Source: Paenibacillus sp. JNUCC32
Lineage (GTDB): Bacteria; Bacillota; Bacilli; Paenibacillales; Paenibacillaceae
Direction of reading: 5' to 3'
NCBI RefSeq assembly: GCF_014863545.1
Contig: NZ_CP062260.1
Coordinates: forward strand, 3,100,001-3,164,000
DNA: 64,000 nt
The translations under genes were made by a program, and so were the position numbers. Of the stretch, positions 16,305 through 26,347 are shown piece by piece; within the stretch, counting starts at the first letter, position 1, and each line of letters begins with the position of its first letter. Below the pieces are notes generated by a model, which was given only the letters and a program-made list of their open reading frames with translations, was not told the origin of the DNA and did not search any database.

Positions 16305-17024
16305 ATGAGCAGACGGGGACCAGCAACGTATCCGGCCGTGCCGATTCTTTTCGAGGATAATCATGTGTTGGGCGTAACCAAGCCGGTCAACATCCCCTCG
16401 CAGGAGGACGCTACCGGTGATCCCGACATGCTGACCATACTGAAACAGGACATCAAGGAGCGTTATAACAAGCCGGGGAACGTTTTTTTGGGATTGGTGC
16501 ACCGCCTTGACCGTCCCGTGGGCGGAGCGATGGTATTCGCTAAGACGTCCAAAGCCGCCTCCCGATTATCGGAGGCCGTCCGGAGCCGCAGCTTCCGTAA
16601 GCAGTATGTAGCGGTCGTTCACGGTGTTCCAGCGAAAACTTCAGGCCGGCTCGTGAACATGCTGTACAAGGATGCGAAAACCAACACCGTCCATGTTACC
16701 TCCAAAGGGACGGACGGAGCCAAGGAAGCCATTCTGGATTATACGGTGCTACAAGCAGCGGAAGGAGTAAGTCTTGTCCTGATCGAGCTGCACACGGGCA
16801 GACCGCACCAAATACGTGTTCAGCTCAGCCATGCGGGTCATCCGCTGTTCGGCGATCAGAAGTATGGAAGCAAGGTGAACAAGGCCGGCCAACAGATTGC
16901 CTTATGGTCCGTGTTGGTCGGGTTCCCTCACCCTGTTACCAAAGAGGACATCTCCATTCGTTCCTTGCCGCCTTCCGTTTATCCCTGGAGTATCTTCAAT
17001 ATGGACCAGCTGGGATCGACATGA
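16305..17024 (+). CDS. RluA-family RNA pseudouridine synthase
   Basis: 239 residues. The catalytic motif LGLVHRLDRPVGGAMVFAKT holds the invariant Asp of RluA enzymes, followed by LIELHTGRPHQIRVQLSHAG and GDQKYGS, all standard in the family. No S4 domain is present. It isomerises uridine in rRNA or tRNA; the site is unknown. It is coupled to the methyltransferase and closes the operon, with a strong terminator 20 nt after its stop. Confidence 0.92.
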   Translation: MSRRGPATYPAVPILFEDNHVLGVTKPVNIPSQEDATGDPDMLTILKQDIKERYNKPGNVFLGLVHRLDRPVGGAMVFAKTSKAASRLSEAVRSRSFRKQYVAVVHGVPAKTSGRLVNMLYKDAKTNTVHVTSKGTDGAKEAILDYTVLQAAEGVSLVLIELHTGRPHQIRVQLSHAGHPLFGDQKYGSKVNKAGQQIALWSVLVGFPHPVTKEDISIRSLPPSVYPWSIFNMDQLGST

Positions 17025-17044
17025 CGAACCTATCAATGTATGTT

Positions 17045-17081
17045 AAAAAAACGAAATCCATCATTGGATTTCGTTTTTTTT
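17045..17081 (+). terminator. Intrinsic terminator after the pseudouridine synthase gene
   Basis: AAAAAACGAAATCCA pairs with TGGATTTCGTTTTTT around TCAT. Confidence 0.88.
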
Positions 17082-17107
17082 GTATGTCTACGCCTAATGC
17101 TTTGTAT

Positions 17108-17123
17108 ATGTAATTAATTACAT
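17108..17123. promoter_or_regulatory. 16-bp perfect palindrome upstream of the LPMO gene
   Basis: ATGTAATTAATTACAT is fully symmetric and sits in the 415-bp gap between the terminator at 17081 and the LPMO start. The rest of the gap is AT-rich, then holds purine-rich blocks (GAGGAGGAGG near 17283, AAGGAGG near 17375 and 17425), the last being the real ribosome binding site. No gene is seen in the gap. The palindrome could be a repressor or activator site. Confidence 0.35.
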
Positions 17124-17439
17124 GTAATGTAATATTTTATCCCTCTATCATAATATATTATCCCTTTACTTTTAACAAAGAATGGCAAAGAATAGTAACC
17201 AGAATAGATTAACATTTTTTAGTTGATTTGTACAATCATGGTATGAACCTCATCTTGGGGTTTATATAGATCACGGTTGCCGAGGAGGAGGATGATCAAG
17301 GATAATTCATGAATGGAGTCGCTAGCCGGTTCGGTCCTTCATGTTTTGTGCAGAGCAAGTAAACCTGCAGCATAAGGAGGTTTGATCAGCAGCAGGAGTC
17401 CGCTGAATTTCAAATTCAATATTCAAGGAGGTATTTGTT

Positions 17440-18801
17440 ATGGATCAGGTTCAGTGTCAAACAAATCACCGCTTGCATTTGAAACCGCTGTGGATTTTTT
17501 TAGGAAGCACACTGTTGTTTTTCACCATTATGATCATTACGGCAAGCAGCGTTTCCGCTCATGGTTATATCGAATCACCGGCCAGTCGTGGTTATAAGTG
17601 CAAGCTCGGCGAGAACGTCAACTGCGGCAGAATCATCTATGAACCGCATTCCCTGGAAGGGAAAGGGAACTTTCCGATCGGCGGACCGGCGGACGGCCAA
17701 ATCACCGGTGCCGGAATCTTTACCGAACTGTATGAACAGACGCCAACCCGCTGGAGCAAGGTTAACATGAACGGCGGGCCGAACACGTTTAAGTGGGTGC
17801 TGACCGCAGCCCATGCTACATCCGATTGGAAATATTATATTACGAAAAAAGGCTGGGATTCCAGCAAACCCCTCGCACGCGCAGATCTCGAATTGTTCTG
17901 CTCCTTCAATGACGGCGGCAAACAACCGCCGAACACCGTAACCCATACTTGTAACGTACCTACCGACCGCACCGGCTACTATCTCATCCTCGCCGTATGG
18001 GAAATCGCCGATACGGGAAATGCCTTCTATAACGTGATCGACGTGAACCTGAATAACGGCAGCGGCAATCAGGACACGCAGGCACCGACCGTGCCGGCGA
18101 ATCTGAGAACAACAGGGATTACAAGCAGCAGCATTTCGCTCGCCTGGAACGCCTCTACGGATAACGTAGGAGTCACAGGCTATGAACTCTATCGAGGCTC
18201 CAATCTAGTGGCAACGGTATCCGGATCCACCCTGAGCCACACCGTTACCGGCCTGCAATCAGGCACCTCCTATACCTTTAAGGTAAAAGCCCGTGACGGA
18301 GCAGGCAACGTATCACAGGCGAGCAGCCCGCTAACCGCCAGCACATCAAATCCCGTTCCGGACACCCAAGCTCCGACGGCTCCTGCCAATTTACGATCTG
18401 CGGGATCGACGTCCACAAGCGTATCATTAGCCTGGAACGATTCCACGGATAACGTCGGAGTAAGCGGCTACGAGGTATATCGGGGCACCACGCTGGTTAC
18501 GACGGTGTCCGGCAGCACGCTATCCTATACAGTCGGCGGATTATCGCCAAACACGACCTATAGCTTTACCGTAAAAGCACGCGATGCGGCAGGCAACGTA
18601 TCCCCAGCCAGCAATGAGCTGCAAGTCACCACGGCGGACGGCTCTGTACCGGAAACTCCGGCCTGGGCTCCGAATACTTCATACCAGCAGGGAGCTTTGG
18701 TCACGTATGGAGGCAAAACCTATGAGTGCCGCCAAGCCCATACGTCCCTGCCTGGATGGGAACCCGCTAACGTGCCGGCTTTATGGCTGCTTAAGTCTTA
18801 A
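17440..18801 (+). CDS. Secreted lytic polysaccharide monooxygenase (AA10) with FN3 and CBM5/12 domains
   Basis: 453 residues. A long signal peptide (hydrophobic 17-36) ends in ASSVSA, so the mature protein begins with HGYIESPASR and its copper-brace His (H41). The second brace His is in LTAAHATSDW (H125) and the axial Phe in GNAFYNVIDV (F195). Two fibronectin type III modules (about 211-300 and 306-398; the repeated SLAWNASTDNVGVTGYELYR-type unit) lead to a C-terminal CBM5/12 chitin-binding module (WAPNTSYQQGALVTYGGKTY). The enzyme oxidatively cleaves crystalline chitin or cellulose outside the cell. AAGGAGG is 8 nt upstream. Monocistronic. Confidence 0.94.
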   Translation: MDQVQCQTNHRLHLKPLWIFLGSTLLFFTIMIITASSVSAHGYIESPASRGYKCKLGENVNCGRIIYEPHSLEGKGNFPIGGPADGQITGAGIFTELYEQTPTRWSKVNMNGGPNTFKWVLTAAHATSDWKYYITKKGWDSSKPLARADLELFCSFNDGGKQPPNTVTHTCNVPTDRTGYYLILAVWEIADTGNAFYNVIDVNLNNGSGNQDTQAPTVPANLRTTGITSSSISLAWNASTDNVGVTGYELYRGSNLVATVSGSTLSHTVTGLQSGTSYTFKVKARDGAGNVSQASSPLTASTSNPVPDTQAPTAPANLRSAGSTSTSVSLAWNDSTDNVGVSGYEVYRGTTLVTTVSGSTLSYTVGGLSPNTTYSFTVKARDAAGNVSPASNELQVTTADGSVPETPAWAPNTSYQQGALVTYGGKTYECRQAHTSLPGWEPANVPALWLLKS

Positions 18802-18873
18802 CTTCATTAAATTATGCCAAGGTTCGTTAGTGACCACGTGACTAGAAAGCAATATTAGCAAAACAATGAAACC

Positions 18874-18916
18874 GCCCCCAAAGTCGGAGCTGCCGCAGGC
18901 AGCCAGACATGGGGGC
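18874..18916. terminator. Hairpin between LPMO and MarR genes
   Basis: GCCCCCA pairs with TGGGGGC, with an inner GCTGCC/GGCAGC stem. It lies between convergent ends; only TTCTGTG follows on the plus strand, so it is a weak terminator candidate. Confidence 0.4.
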
Positions 18917-18954
18917 TTCTGTGCATTCCATGTAGGGTGCTGGGTCAAAAATGC

Positions 18955-19386
18955 CTACGCCTCGACCAGAACCTCCTGCGGAGCCGTGCTGATCTTTCCC
19001 AATAGATAGACAAGCAGCTGTTGATTATGCGAGGATATGCGGTTCAAGATCCGGGAAAGGTACTCCTCCCTAACCTGTAATCCGCGCGTATATTCCTCGC
19101 GTCCTTTATAGGATATCGTCACCCAGACGATCCGTCTGTCATTTGCGTCCCGTTCCCGTTTGATCAATTCGTTCTTCTCCATCCGGTCCAATAGCATCGT
19201 TACGGCAGCCGGACTTGTAGCCAGGTAAGGAATGAAATCGGAAGGTTTCATCCGCTTCTGCTCAGCGAGCACTTCCAGCACCATGAGTTGCGACTCCGTC
19301 AATGTCGGGGCCAATCCGGCTTCCATATGGAGTTTATAATCCTTGGCCAGCTTGGACCACACCTTGGCGAATTCGGCAGTATGCAT
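18955..19386 (-). CDS. MarR-family transcriptional regulator
   Basis: 143 residues from ATG 19386. The winged-helix core is clear: LTESQLMVLEVLAEQKRMKP, then TSPAAVTMLLDRMEKNELIK and the wing RDANDRRIVWVTIS with its DxRxxxV signature. The length matches typical MarR proteins. A 39-residue in-frame extension to 19503 exists but has no ribosome binding site. GGAAGG lies somewhat far (about 12 nt) from the chosen ATG, so the start is moderately certain. No divergent efflux or enzyme gene is present to indicate a target; autoregulation is likely by family analogy. Confidence 0.82.
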   Translation of the reverse strand: MHTAEFAKVWSKLAKDYKLHMEAGLAPTLTESQLMVLEVLAEQKRMKPSDFIPYLATSPAAVTMLLDRMEKNELIKRERDANDRRIVWVTISYKGREEYTRGLQVREEYLSRILNRISSHNQQLLVYLLGKISTAPQEVLVEA

Positions 19387-19704
19387 GTTTATCCCGTCCC
19401 TTCCGTTATGTCTGTCATGATCAAACATCGAAATACCATCTGAGTTTGCGGAACTGTACTCCGATGAATGAACTTCCGTTTGAGCCAGCGTCATGATTTT
19501 CATAATAGTTTATAGGATTAACTTTTCGCTGGACGCCAGCCAATATCCTTCTTTTTTCGTTAAAAAATATAATTTCCAATCAAGCGACAAAACCCGTCAT
19601 GCCTTGTGTGACGGCGTTTCTCAACATTCAGCTTACTTCGACAGCGCCAGACATATGTCAAATAGTATAAATTTAAATATGCGTCATCCAACGCTAAATA
19701 CAAC

Positions 19705-19741
19705 AAAAGCACCCCGACAACCGTTCATCGAAGGTGCTTTC
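19705..19741 (-). terminator. Intrinsic terminator of the parEC operon
   Basis: On the minus strand AAAGCACCTTCGATG and its partner ending GGGTGCTTTT form a stem with an 18-nt loop and a T-rich tail (TTTTGTTG). It lies 55 nt after the parC stop. The rest of 19387-19796 holds no gene I can see. Confidence 0.6.
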
Positions 19742-19796
19742 GTCCATTCATCTCTATTCAAACCATATCCGAATTAAAGGAAAGGCTCGCTCTTGC

Positions 19797-22256
19797 CTAA
19801 CCTTCTTTGCCTAACTCTGCATGCGGGAGACTGACCAAATCGACAATCTGTCCGTTCTTGCCGACATCGGCCAGTAGTTTACCAATCGATTTACGCTCCA
19901 TAATCGGAACCTTCTCCGTGTGAATCGGGAAAGCTTGCCCGTCTTCGCTATAAGCGTTAATCTGCAGCGGCTCGCGACAATAGAACGCGCCGACGATGGC
20001 GCTGCCGTTAGGCTTCACCCGCTTGCCTTCCTTGAACTCAAACGTGGCCATGCCTTTTCCGCCGCGGCTTTGGGCCGGATAATCCAACAGCAAGCTTCGC
20101 TTGCCGTATCCAAGATCCGTGATGGTCAAAATCTCGCCTTCATCGTTCTCCACCCATAATGCCGCAACGACCTCGTCCCCGTCTCGAAGCTGGATTCCCC
20201 GAACCCCGCCGGAAACGCGTCCCATGGCATTGACTTCCTGTTCATTGAAGCGGATGCTCATCCCTTCTTTCGAGATCAACACGATATCTTTATTGCTGTC
20301 ACTCATAACGACCTGGATGATGCTGTCTTCCGCAGCTACCTTCGCAGCCGCAACCGCGCCAGACCGTTTGGTTACGTACTCCTTGAGATCTGTCCGCTTC
20401 ACTTGCCCTTTGCGGCTCACGAAGACAAGCGATTTGCCCGCTTCGTCAAAGTTCGAAACCGGGATGACCGATACGATATGGTCCTCTTTCGGTACCTGGA
20501 TCACGTTAACGATGGCCGTACCGGCATCTTTCCACTTGTACTCCGGAACCTGATGCACCGGCAATAAGAAATATTGCCCGCGGCTCGTGAAGATCAGCAG
20601 ATTCTCCAGGGTATTGACTTCAAACAACCGCGTGATGTAATCCCCTTCCTTGACGCCTGAGCTTTCCAGCTCACCGCCGCTGCGGGTGAAGGATAACATG
20701 CTGGTACGCTTGATATAGCCTTCATTCGACAAGGTTACGAGCACATCCTCGGCGTTGACAAGCACTTCAAGATTCACCTTGATCTCTTCCACTTCTTCCT
20801 GGATAACCGAACGCCGGTCGATGCCGTACTTCTCCCGAATTTCGATCAGCTCTTTGCGAATGACGCCAATCAACTTCTTATCGCTGTCGAGAATCGCACG
20901 CAAGCCCTCGATTTTCTTTGTCAGCTCGTCCAGCTCTTTTTGCAGGGAATGAATTTCAAGGTTGGTAAGACGGTATAATTGCAGCGTCAGAATCGAGTCG
21001 GCTTGTCTCTCCGTGAAACCGAACATCCATTGCAGATTGTTCTGGGCATCCTGGCGATTCTTGGAAGCCTTAATAGCCGCAATCACTTCGTCCAGTATGT
21101 TGAGCGCCTTGACGAGGCCCTCCAAGACATGTGCCCGATCCTCGGCTTTCTCCAGCTCGAACTGCGTCCGGTGGGTGACGACTTCACGCTGATGGTCGAT
21201 ATAGGCCGACAGCATCGCTTTAAGCCCCAGCTGCTGAGGGGTTTTGTTCACGATGGCAACCATATTGAAATTGTACGTAATCTGCAGGTCGGTTTTCTTG
21301 AACAAATAAGCCAGAATCCCGTTCGCGTCGGCATCCTTCTTCAGCTCCACGACGATGCGAAGCCCTTCCCGTCCGCTCTCGTCCCGTACCTCGGCGATGC
21401 CTTCGACTTTTTTCTCGAGACGAATGTTTTCCATCGCCGTAACCAGTCTGGACTTAACAACCTGATAAGGAATTTCCGTGATGACGATCTGCTGTTTACC
21501 ACCACGGAGCGATTCGATGTCCGTCTTGGATCGCAGATAGACCCGGCCTTTGCCTGTCCGATAGGCATCCAAAATGCCTTCGCCGCCCATGATGATACCG
21601 CCGGTCGGGAAGTCCGGGCCTTTTATGAACGTCATGATCTCGTCCAGCTCGATCTCCGGCTTTTGCATGACGGCGATGCACGCATCGATCACTTCACGCA
21701 GATTGTGAGGCGGGATTTCAGTGGCGAAGCCCGCGGAAATGCCGCTAGCTCCGTTCACAAGCAGATTCGGGTACCGCGAAGGCAGCACAACCGGCTCCTT
21801 CGCCGTGTTATCAAAATTGTCCTTGAAGAGCACGGTACGCTTCTCGATATCGCGCAGCAGCTCCATGGCAATCGGCGACAGCCTGGCCTCGGTATAACGC
21901 ATTGCTGCTGCCGGATCATCGTCCTGGGAACCCCAGTTTCCGTGACCGTCCACAAGCACATGTCCCATTTTCCATGGCTGGGCCATCCGAACCATGCCTT
22001 CATAAATCGATGAGTCCCCGTGCGGATGGTAGTTACCCATGACATCCCCGACGGTTTTCGCCGATTTGCGGTATGGTTTATCCGGTGTGTTACCCGAATC
22101 GTACATGGCGTACAGAATCCGACGCTGAACGGGCTTCAGGCCGTCACGAACGTCCGGGATCGCCCGGTCCTGAATTATATACTTGGAATACCGGCCAAAT
22201 CGGTCACCTACAACCTCTTCCAGAAATGCCGGCAAAAATTGCTCCGATAAACTCAT
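19797..22256 (-). CDS. parC: DNA topoisomerase IV subunit A
   Basis: 819 residues. The winged-helix domain carries the catalytic Tyr in [10 protein letters not shown] (Y121), and the quinolone-binding region reads [11 protein letters not shown], with Ser82 and Glu86 matching the drug-sensitive residues Ser80 and Glu84 of E. coli ParC. The C-terminal beta-pinwheel has the repeats [14 protein letters not shown] and [13 protein letters not shown], and lacks a strict GyrA box, favouring ParC over GyrA. The pairing with parE 11 nt upstream settles the assignment. With ParE it decatenates sister chromosomes using ATP. Confidence 0.95.
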   Translation of the reverse strand: MSLSEQFLPAFLEEVVGDRFGRYSKYIIQDRAIPDVRDGLKPVQRRILYAMYDSGNTPDKPYRKSAKTVGDVMGNYHPHGDSSIYEGMVRMAQPWKMGHVLVDGHGNWGSQDDDPAAAMRYTEARLSPIAMELLRDIEKRTVLFKDNFDNTAKEPVVLPSRYPNLLVNGASGISAGFATEIPPHNLREVIDACIAVMQKPEIELDEIMTFIKGPDFPTGGIIMGGEGILDAYRTGKGRVYLRSKTDIESLRGGKQQIVITEIPYQVVKSRLVTAMENIRLEKKVEGIAEVRDESGREGLRIVVELKKDADANGILAYLFKKTDLQITYNFNMVAIVNKTPQQLGLKAMLSAYIDHQREVVTHRTQFELEKAEDRAHVLEGLVKALNILDEVIAAIKASKNRQDAQNNLQWMFGFTERQADSILTLQLYRLTNLEIHSLQKELDELTKKIEGLRAILDSDKKLIGVIRKELIEIREKYGIDRRSVIQEEVEEIKVNLEVLVNAEDVLVTLSNEGYIKRTSMLSFTRSGGELESSGVKEGDYITRLFEVNTLENLLIFTSRGQYFLLPVHQVPEYKWKDAGTAIVNVIQVPKEDHIVSVIPVSNFDEAGKSLVFVSRKGQVKRTDLKEYVTKRSGAVAAAKVAAEDSIIQVVMSDSNKDIVLISKEGMSIRFNEQEVNAMGRVSGGVRGIQLRDGDEVVAALWVENDEGEILTITDLGYGKRSLLLDYPAQSRGGKGMATFEFKEGKRVKPNGSAIVGAFYCREPLQINAYSEDGQAFPIHTEKVPIMERKSIGKLLADVGKNGQIVDLVSLPHAELGKEG

Positions 22257-22267
22257 TCATTCACCTT

Positions 22268-24247
22268 CTATTCCTCAAACTCCGCGAAGTTGACATTTTC
22301 AACGATCCACCGCTTGCGGGGATCTACCTTATCTCCCATCAGCGTAGACACGCGCCGCTCCGCTTTGGCGGCATCTTCGATTTGAACCTGCAGCAAGGTG
22401 CGTGTTTCCGGGTTCATCGTCGTTTCCCATAACTGCTCCGGGTTCATCTCGCCCAGTCCCTTGTAGCGCTGCAGTTCAAAATTTTTGAATTCCTTCAAAT
22501 AATTAGCCAGCTGCTCATCCGTCCAGGCATACCGCACGGTTTCCAGCTTGCCGGATTTGCTGGCGATTTTATACAGCGGAGGCTGCGCGAGATAGACGCG
22601 GCCTTCATCAATCAACGGCTTCATGTATCTGTAGAAGAACGTGAGCAGCAGCACCTGAATGTGGGCTCCATCCGTATCCGCATCGGTCATGATGATGATT
22701 TTCGAATAATTGCTGTCCCCGGCGGTAAACTCCGTGCCGATCCCCGCGCCGATCGCGGATACGATCGCACGGTATTCGTCATTCTTCAGGATGTCGGCCA
22801 GCTTGGATTTTTCCGGGTTCATCGGCTTCCCTTTAAGCGGCAGGATCGCCTGGATCTTCGAATCCCGCCCCTGTTTCGCCGAGCCGCCAGCGGAGTCCCC
22901 TTCGACAATGAACAATTCGGTTCGCGAAAAATCCTTGGACTGGGCCGGTGTCAGCTTGCCCCCAAGATTGGAACTCTCGCTGCGCTTCTTGCCGCTGCGC
23001 ATCTCATCCCTTGCCTTCCGGGCCGCTTCGCGCGCTTTGGAGGCCTGAATGGCCTTCTTCAGCAGCGTTTGGGCGACCTGCGGATTTTCCTCTAGGAAAA
23101 TTTGCATCTTCTCGGTAACGATGCTGTCCACCGCGCTCCGCGCAGAGGCGCTTCCCAGCTGGTCCTTCGTCTGACCCACGAATTCGACCTCAGCCATCTT
23201 GACGCTGATTACGGTCATCATGCCTTCCCGGAGGTCATTCCCCTCCAGATTCTTGTCCTTTTCCTTCAGAAGATTGTTCTTTCGTGCATAATCGTTCATG
23301 ACGCGGGTATACGCCGTCTTGAAGCCCGTCTCATGCGTACCGCCTCCGCGCGTCGGGATCGAGTTAACGAACGAGGCCAGCGTTTCGGTGTATCCTGCAT
23401 TATATTGAAGGGCGATTTCGACTTCGATGTCATCCTTCTCGGCATAAAAATGGATCACATCGTGCAGCACGTCCTTGCCTTCATTCAAGAACTGCACGAA
23501 CTGGCTTGCGCCGCCTTCATAAAAAAATTCTTCCCCATTCCCGCTCCGCTCGTCTTTCAAGACGATCCGGAGTCCTGAATTCAGGAAGGCGATCTCCTGT
23601 AAGCGCTCTGCAAGCGTGTCGTAGTTCAGATGCGTTCCCGCGGTAAACACGCGCGCGTCCGGTTTAAACGTGATTTTCGTCCCTGTTTTGTTCGTATTGC
23701 CCAGCACCTCAAGACCGGTTACCGGTTCTCCGACATGCTCTTTTCCTTTTTTGTCCTGCCAGTACTCGAAGCGTTGGCGGTGAATTTTACCTTCGCGGTA
23801 TATCTCCACTTCCAGCCACTCGGACAGCGCATTGGTTACGGATGCGCCAACGCCGTGAAGGCCGCCGGACTTCTTGTATCCGGAACCGCCGAATTTGCCG
23901 CCGGCATGCAAAATCGTGAAGACCACCTGCGGCGTGGGAATGCCTGTCTTGTGCATCCCGGTCGGAATGCCGCGCCCGTTATCGTATACCGTCGCGGATC
24001 CGTCTTTATGCAAAGTAATTTCAATTCTCGAGCAGTACTTGGCCAAATGCTCGTCTACGGCGTTGTCCACAATTTCCCATACCAGATGATGCAGACCCGA
24101 CGAGCTTGTGCTCCCTATGTACATGCCTGGCCGTTTGCGTACCGCAACAAGGCCTTCGAGCACTTGAATGTCGTCAGCATCGTATCCTGAACGGTTAGTA
24201 CCGCCGTTCTTTGATGACTCTGCAAACATATCGATCTGTTCGACCAT
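22268..24247 (-). CDS. parE: DNA topoisomerase IV subunit B
   Basis: 659 residues. GHKL ATPase motifs: EIVDNAVDEHLA with the catalytic region and Mg-binding Asn62, YDNGRGIPTGMH, and GGLHGVGASVTNALS. The TOPRIM domain has FIVEGDSAGGSAKQGRD and IMTDADTDGAHI. The C-terminal LQRYKGLGEMNPEQLWETTM is shared by GyrB and ParE; the company of parC identifies it as ParE. AAGGAGGAGC precedes the ATG by 5-6 nt. parE and parC are co-transcribed. Confidence 0.95.
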   Translation of the reverse strand: MVEQIDMFAESSKNGGTNRSGYDADDIQVLEGLVAVRKRPGMYIGSTSSSGLHHLVWEIVDNAVDEHLAKYCSRIEITLHKDGSATVYDNGRGIPTGMHKTGIPTPQVVFTILHAGGKFGGSGYKKSGGLHGVGASVTNALSEWLEVEIYREGKIHRQRFEYWQDKKGKEHVGEPVTGLEVLGNTNKTGTKITFKPDARVFTAGTHLNYDTLAERLQEIAFLNSGLRIVLKDERSGNGEEFFYEGGASQFVQFLNEGKDVLHDVIHFYAEKDDIEVEIALQYNAGYTETLASFVNSIPTRGGGTHETGFKTAYTRVMNDYARKNNLLKEKDKNLEGNDLREGMMTVISVKMAEVEFVGQTKDQLGSASARSAVDSIVTEKMQIFLEENPQVAQTLLKKAIQASKAREAARKARDEMRSGKKRSESSNLGGKLTPAQSKDFSRTELFIVEGDSAGGSAKQGRDSKIQAILPLKGKPMNPEKSKLADILKNDEYRAIVSAIGAGIGTEFTAGDSNYSKIIIMTDADTDGAHIQVLLLTFFYRYMKPLIDEGRVYLAQPPLYKIASKSGKLETVRYAWTDEQLANYLKEFKNFELQRYKGLGEMNPEQLWETTMNPETRTLLQVQIEDAAKAERRVSTLMGDKVDPRKRWIVENVNFAEFEE

Positions 24248-24361
24248 TCATGCTCCTCCTTCAATTTCACGTATCTCGTGTTTTCTATTTCTACATTCCA
24301 ATATTTTAGAAGAACGCGGTTCTCTAAAAAATGCAAACAAATGTTTCATGCTTTGTCCATT

Positions 24362-25360
24362 TTAATTCAAGATATCCCTTCTCGTAAAGACACTGAATGC
24401 AACAATAACCGCACAAATCGCCCAAATGGCTAATACGGCAAGGGAAAAATTCAAGGTCATGCCCTCGATCGGCGGCAAATTGCCCGCCAAATAACTGGTC
24501 AAATTCAGGTTTACCATGAACAAATATTTCGCGCTGCTCCATGCCGACGCCATATTCGTCAGAATATTTCCGGCGATCAATGCCGCCATCATAATGACGA
24601 TGCTGGCCGCCGTGCTTCGAACCAGGACGGATACCATAAAAGCCAGCATGCCGACGCATACGCCGACAAACCAGACCAAACCGCCCTGCATCAGCAAATA
24701 CTTCCATTGGGGCACCGCATGAACGCCGGACATATCCACGTCTGACCCGACAATTTGGAAACCCGTGAATACCGGGATGTCAAACCCTTTGTAGCCGAAA
24801 GCGAGACCCGAGATCAGGTAAGCGATGACAAAGGTGGAAACGACAATGAGCGACGTGAACATAATCAAGGCTACCAGTTTGCTCAGCAGCACTTTCCAGC
24901 GCTTTACCGGCCTTGTCAGGAGCATCTTAATGGTGCCGGTCGTCCGCTCTCCGGAAACGATATCCGAAGCAATGGCCATGATGAGCAGCGGAATAAACAA
25001 GGATATCGCATTGTTCAGAAATTCCCGCGTGAACGTTACCCCGTTTGGTTGATTAGGATTCACATCATGCTGCAAATAATACTGCATCTGCTGAATAAAG
25101 ATTTGCCGATATCGTTTCCATTCATCCGGCACCCGGTCACTGCTAAGCGAATTTTCATTATCCGTGATCCGCTGCTGAAGCTCAAGCCGCCAGTCGCTGT
25201 TAAACTTCTCCCGGCTCCGTTCTGCGGACTTCATCTGGGCGTATGTAAACATAGGCACTAGGACGAGGAGAACCAGAAGAACCACATAAAACCGCTTACG
25301 CTTGATAATTTTGATGCATTCGTTCTTGATCAGGGGCAACAGGTTACTCAATGCTCTCAC
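24362..25360 (-). CDS. ABC-2 type transporter permease
   Basis: 332 residues. One membrane segment near the N-terminus (FYVVLLVLLVLVPMFTYA), an extracellular region of about 80 residues (SREKFNSDWRLELQQRI), and five more membrane segments toward the C-terminus. This is the ABC-2 exporter topology. It overlaps the ATPase gene by 17 nt, so the two are translationally coupled. The substrate is unknown; such pairs export peptides, drugs or lipids, or act in sporulation. Confidence 0.85.
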   Translation of the reverse strand: MRALSNLLPLIKNECIKIIKRKRFYVVLLVLLVLVPMFTYAQMKSAERSREKFNSDWRLELQQRITDNENSLSSDRVPDEWKRYRQIFIQQMQYYLQHDVNPNQPNGVTFTREFLNNAISLFIPLLIMAIASDIVSGERTTGTIKMLLTRPVKRWKVLLSKLVALIMFTSLIVVSTFVIAYLISGLAFGYKGFDIPVFTGFQIVGSDVDMSGVHAVPQWKYLLMQGGLVWFVGVCVGMLAFMVSVLVRSTAASIVIMMAALIAGNILTNMASAWSSAKYLFMVNLNLTSYLAGNLPPIEGMTLNFSLAVLAIWAICAVIVAFSVFTRRDILN

Positions 25361-26312
25361 CCTCCGTCATCTGCAGGAACAGCTGCTCCAGCGTAGGATT
25401 GATCCGATGAACCTCCCGGACCTGCACGCCGGCGCCAACCAGCCTTTCCACAGCCCTTGATGCATGTGCAGCATGCATTCGGGTCACAACGGCATCCGGT
25501 GACATGCCTGCCAGTACATTATCGTCAAGCACATCCTCCGGGCGGTCCACGATCTCGCAATAATCCAGCTTCTGCAGAATTCGTTTGCCCTGCACGGCGG
25601 GATTCAGATCCCAGATGACATGATCGCTGCTGCCGGCAATCAATTCATCGACCTCGCCTACCGCAAGCACCCTTCCGCTGCTGATGATGGCTACCCGATC
25701 GCATAACAGCTGGATTTCGCTCAGCAGATGGCTGGAAACAAATACGGCCAATCCCTCCTCGGCCAACTGATGGATGAACTGCCGCATTTCTTTGATTCCC
25801 TTCGGGTCAAGACCGTTCGTCGGCTCGTCCAGAATAAGCAGCTTCGGCCTGCCGAGCAAGGCCTGGGCGATCCCCAAACGCTGCCGCATGCCAAGTGAAT
25901 AAGTGCTGACCTTGTCATGGATTCTTCGATCAAGCCTGACCGTATCCACAACTTCCTGTATCCGCTGATCGTCAATGCCGGGCTGCATTCTCGCAAAATG
26001 CTCGAGATTTTCCCAGCCGGTCAAATACGAATACATCTCCGGATTCTCCACGATGGATCCAATATAGCGCAGCGCCTGCTCCTGCTGGCGGTTCACATCG
26101 TAACCGCAGACCTCGATCCTGCCGGATGACGGCTTGATCAAATCCACAAGCATTCGGATCGTGGTTGTTTTTCCTGCCCCGTTCGGCCCCAGGAACCCGA
26201 ATATTTCGCCCGAGCGCACATCGAACGACACATCATGTATAATCCATTTTCGACCGATTTTCTTTTTTACATGCTGGACGGATAGTACGATTTCCTGCGC
26301 TTGTTCATTCAT
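25344..26312 (-). CDS. ABC transporter ATP-binding protein
   Basis: 322 residues. Walker A GPNGAGKTTTIRML, Q-loop SIVENPEMYSYLTG, signature YSLGMRQRLGIA, Walker B LLILDEPTNGLDPKG and the switch His in VSSHLLSE are all intact. The 90-residue tail after the ATPase core matches the DrrA/BcrA-like drug- and peptide-export group. I use ATG 26312; a GTG at 26330 lies within the likely Shine-Dalgarno (GGTGGGGAG). It works with the overlapping permease gene. Confidence 0.9.
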   Translation of the reverse strand: MNEQAQEIVLSVQHVKKKIGRKWIIHDVSFDVRSGEIFGFLGPNGAGKTTTIRMLVDLIKPSSGRIEVCGYDVNRQQEQALRYIGSIVENPEMYSYLTGWENLEHFARMQPGIDDQRIQEVVDTVRLDRRIHDKVSTYSLGMRQRLGIAQALLGRPKLLILDEPTNGLDPKGIKEMRQFIHQLAEEGLAVFVSSHLLSEIQLLCDRVAIISSGRVLAVGEVDELIAGSSDHVIWDLNPAVQGKRILQKLDYCEIVDRPEDVLDDNVLAGMSPDAVVTRMHAAHASRAVERLVGAGVQVREVHRINPTLEQLFLQMTEGESIE

Positions 26313-26347
26313 CGAATTCCATCTCCCCACCTGACATCCTCTTCATG

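Noticed and set aside
19387..19503. 39-residue N-terminal extension of the MarR protein
   Set aside because: No ribosome binding site before ATG 19503 and the length would exceed the family norm.
20979..22013. 344-codon open frame on the plus strand within parC
   Set aside because: It is the antisense shadow of parC, which has full homology; the shadow has no Shine-Dalgarno and no recognisable motif.
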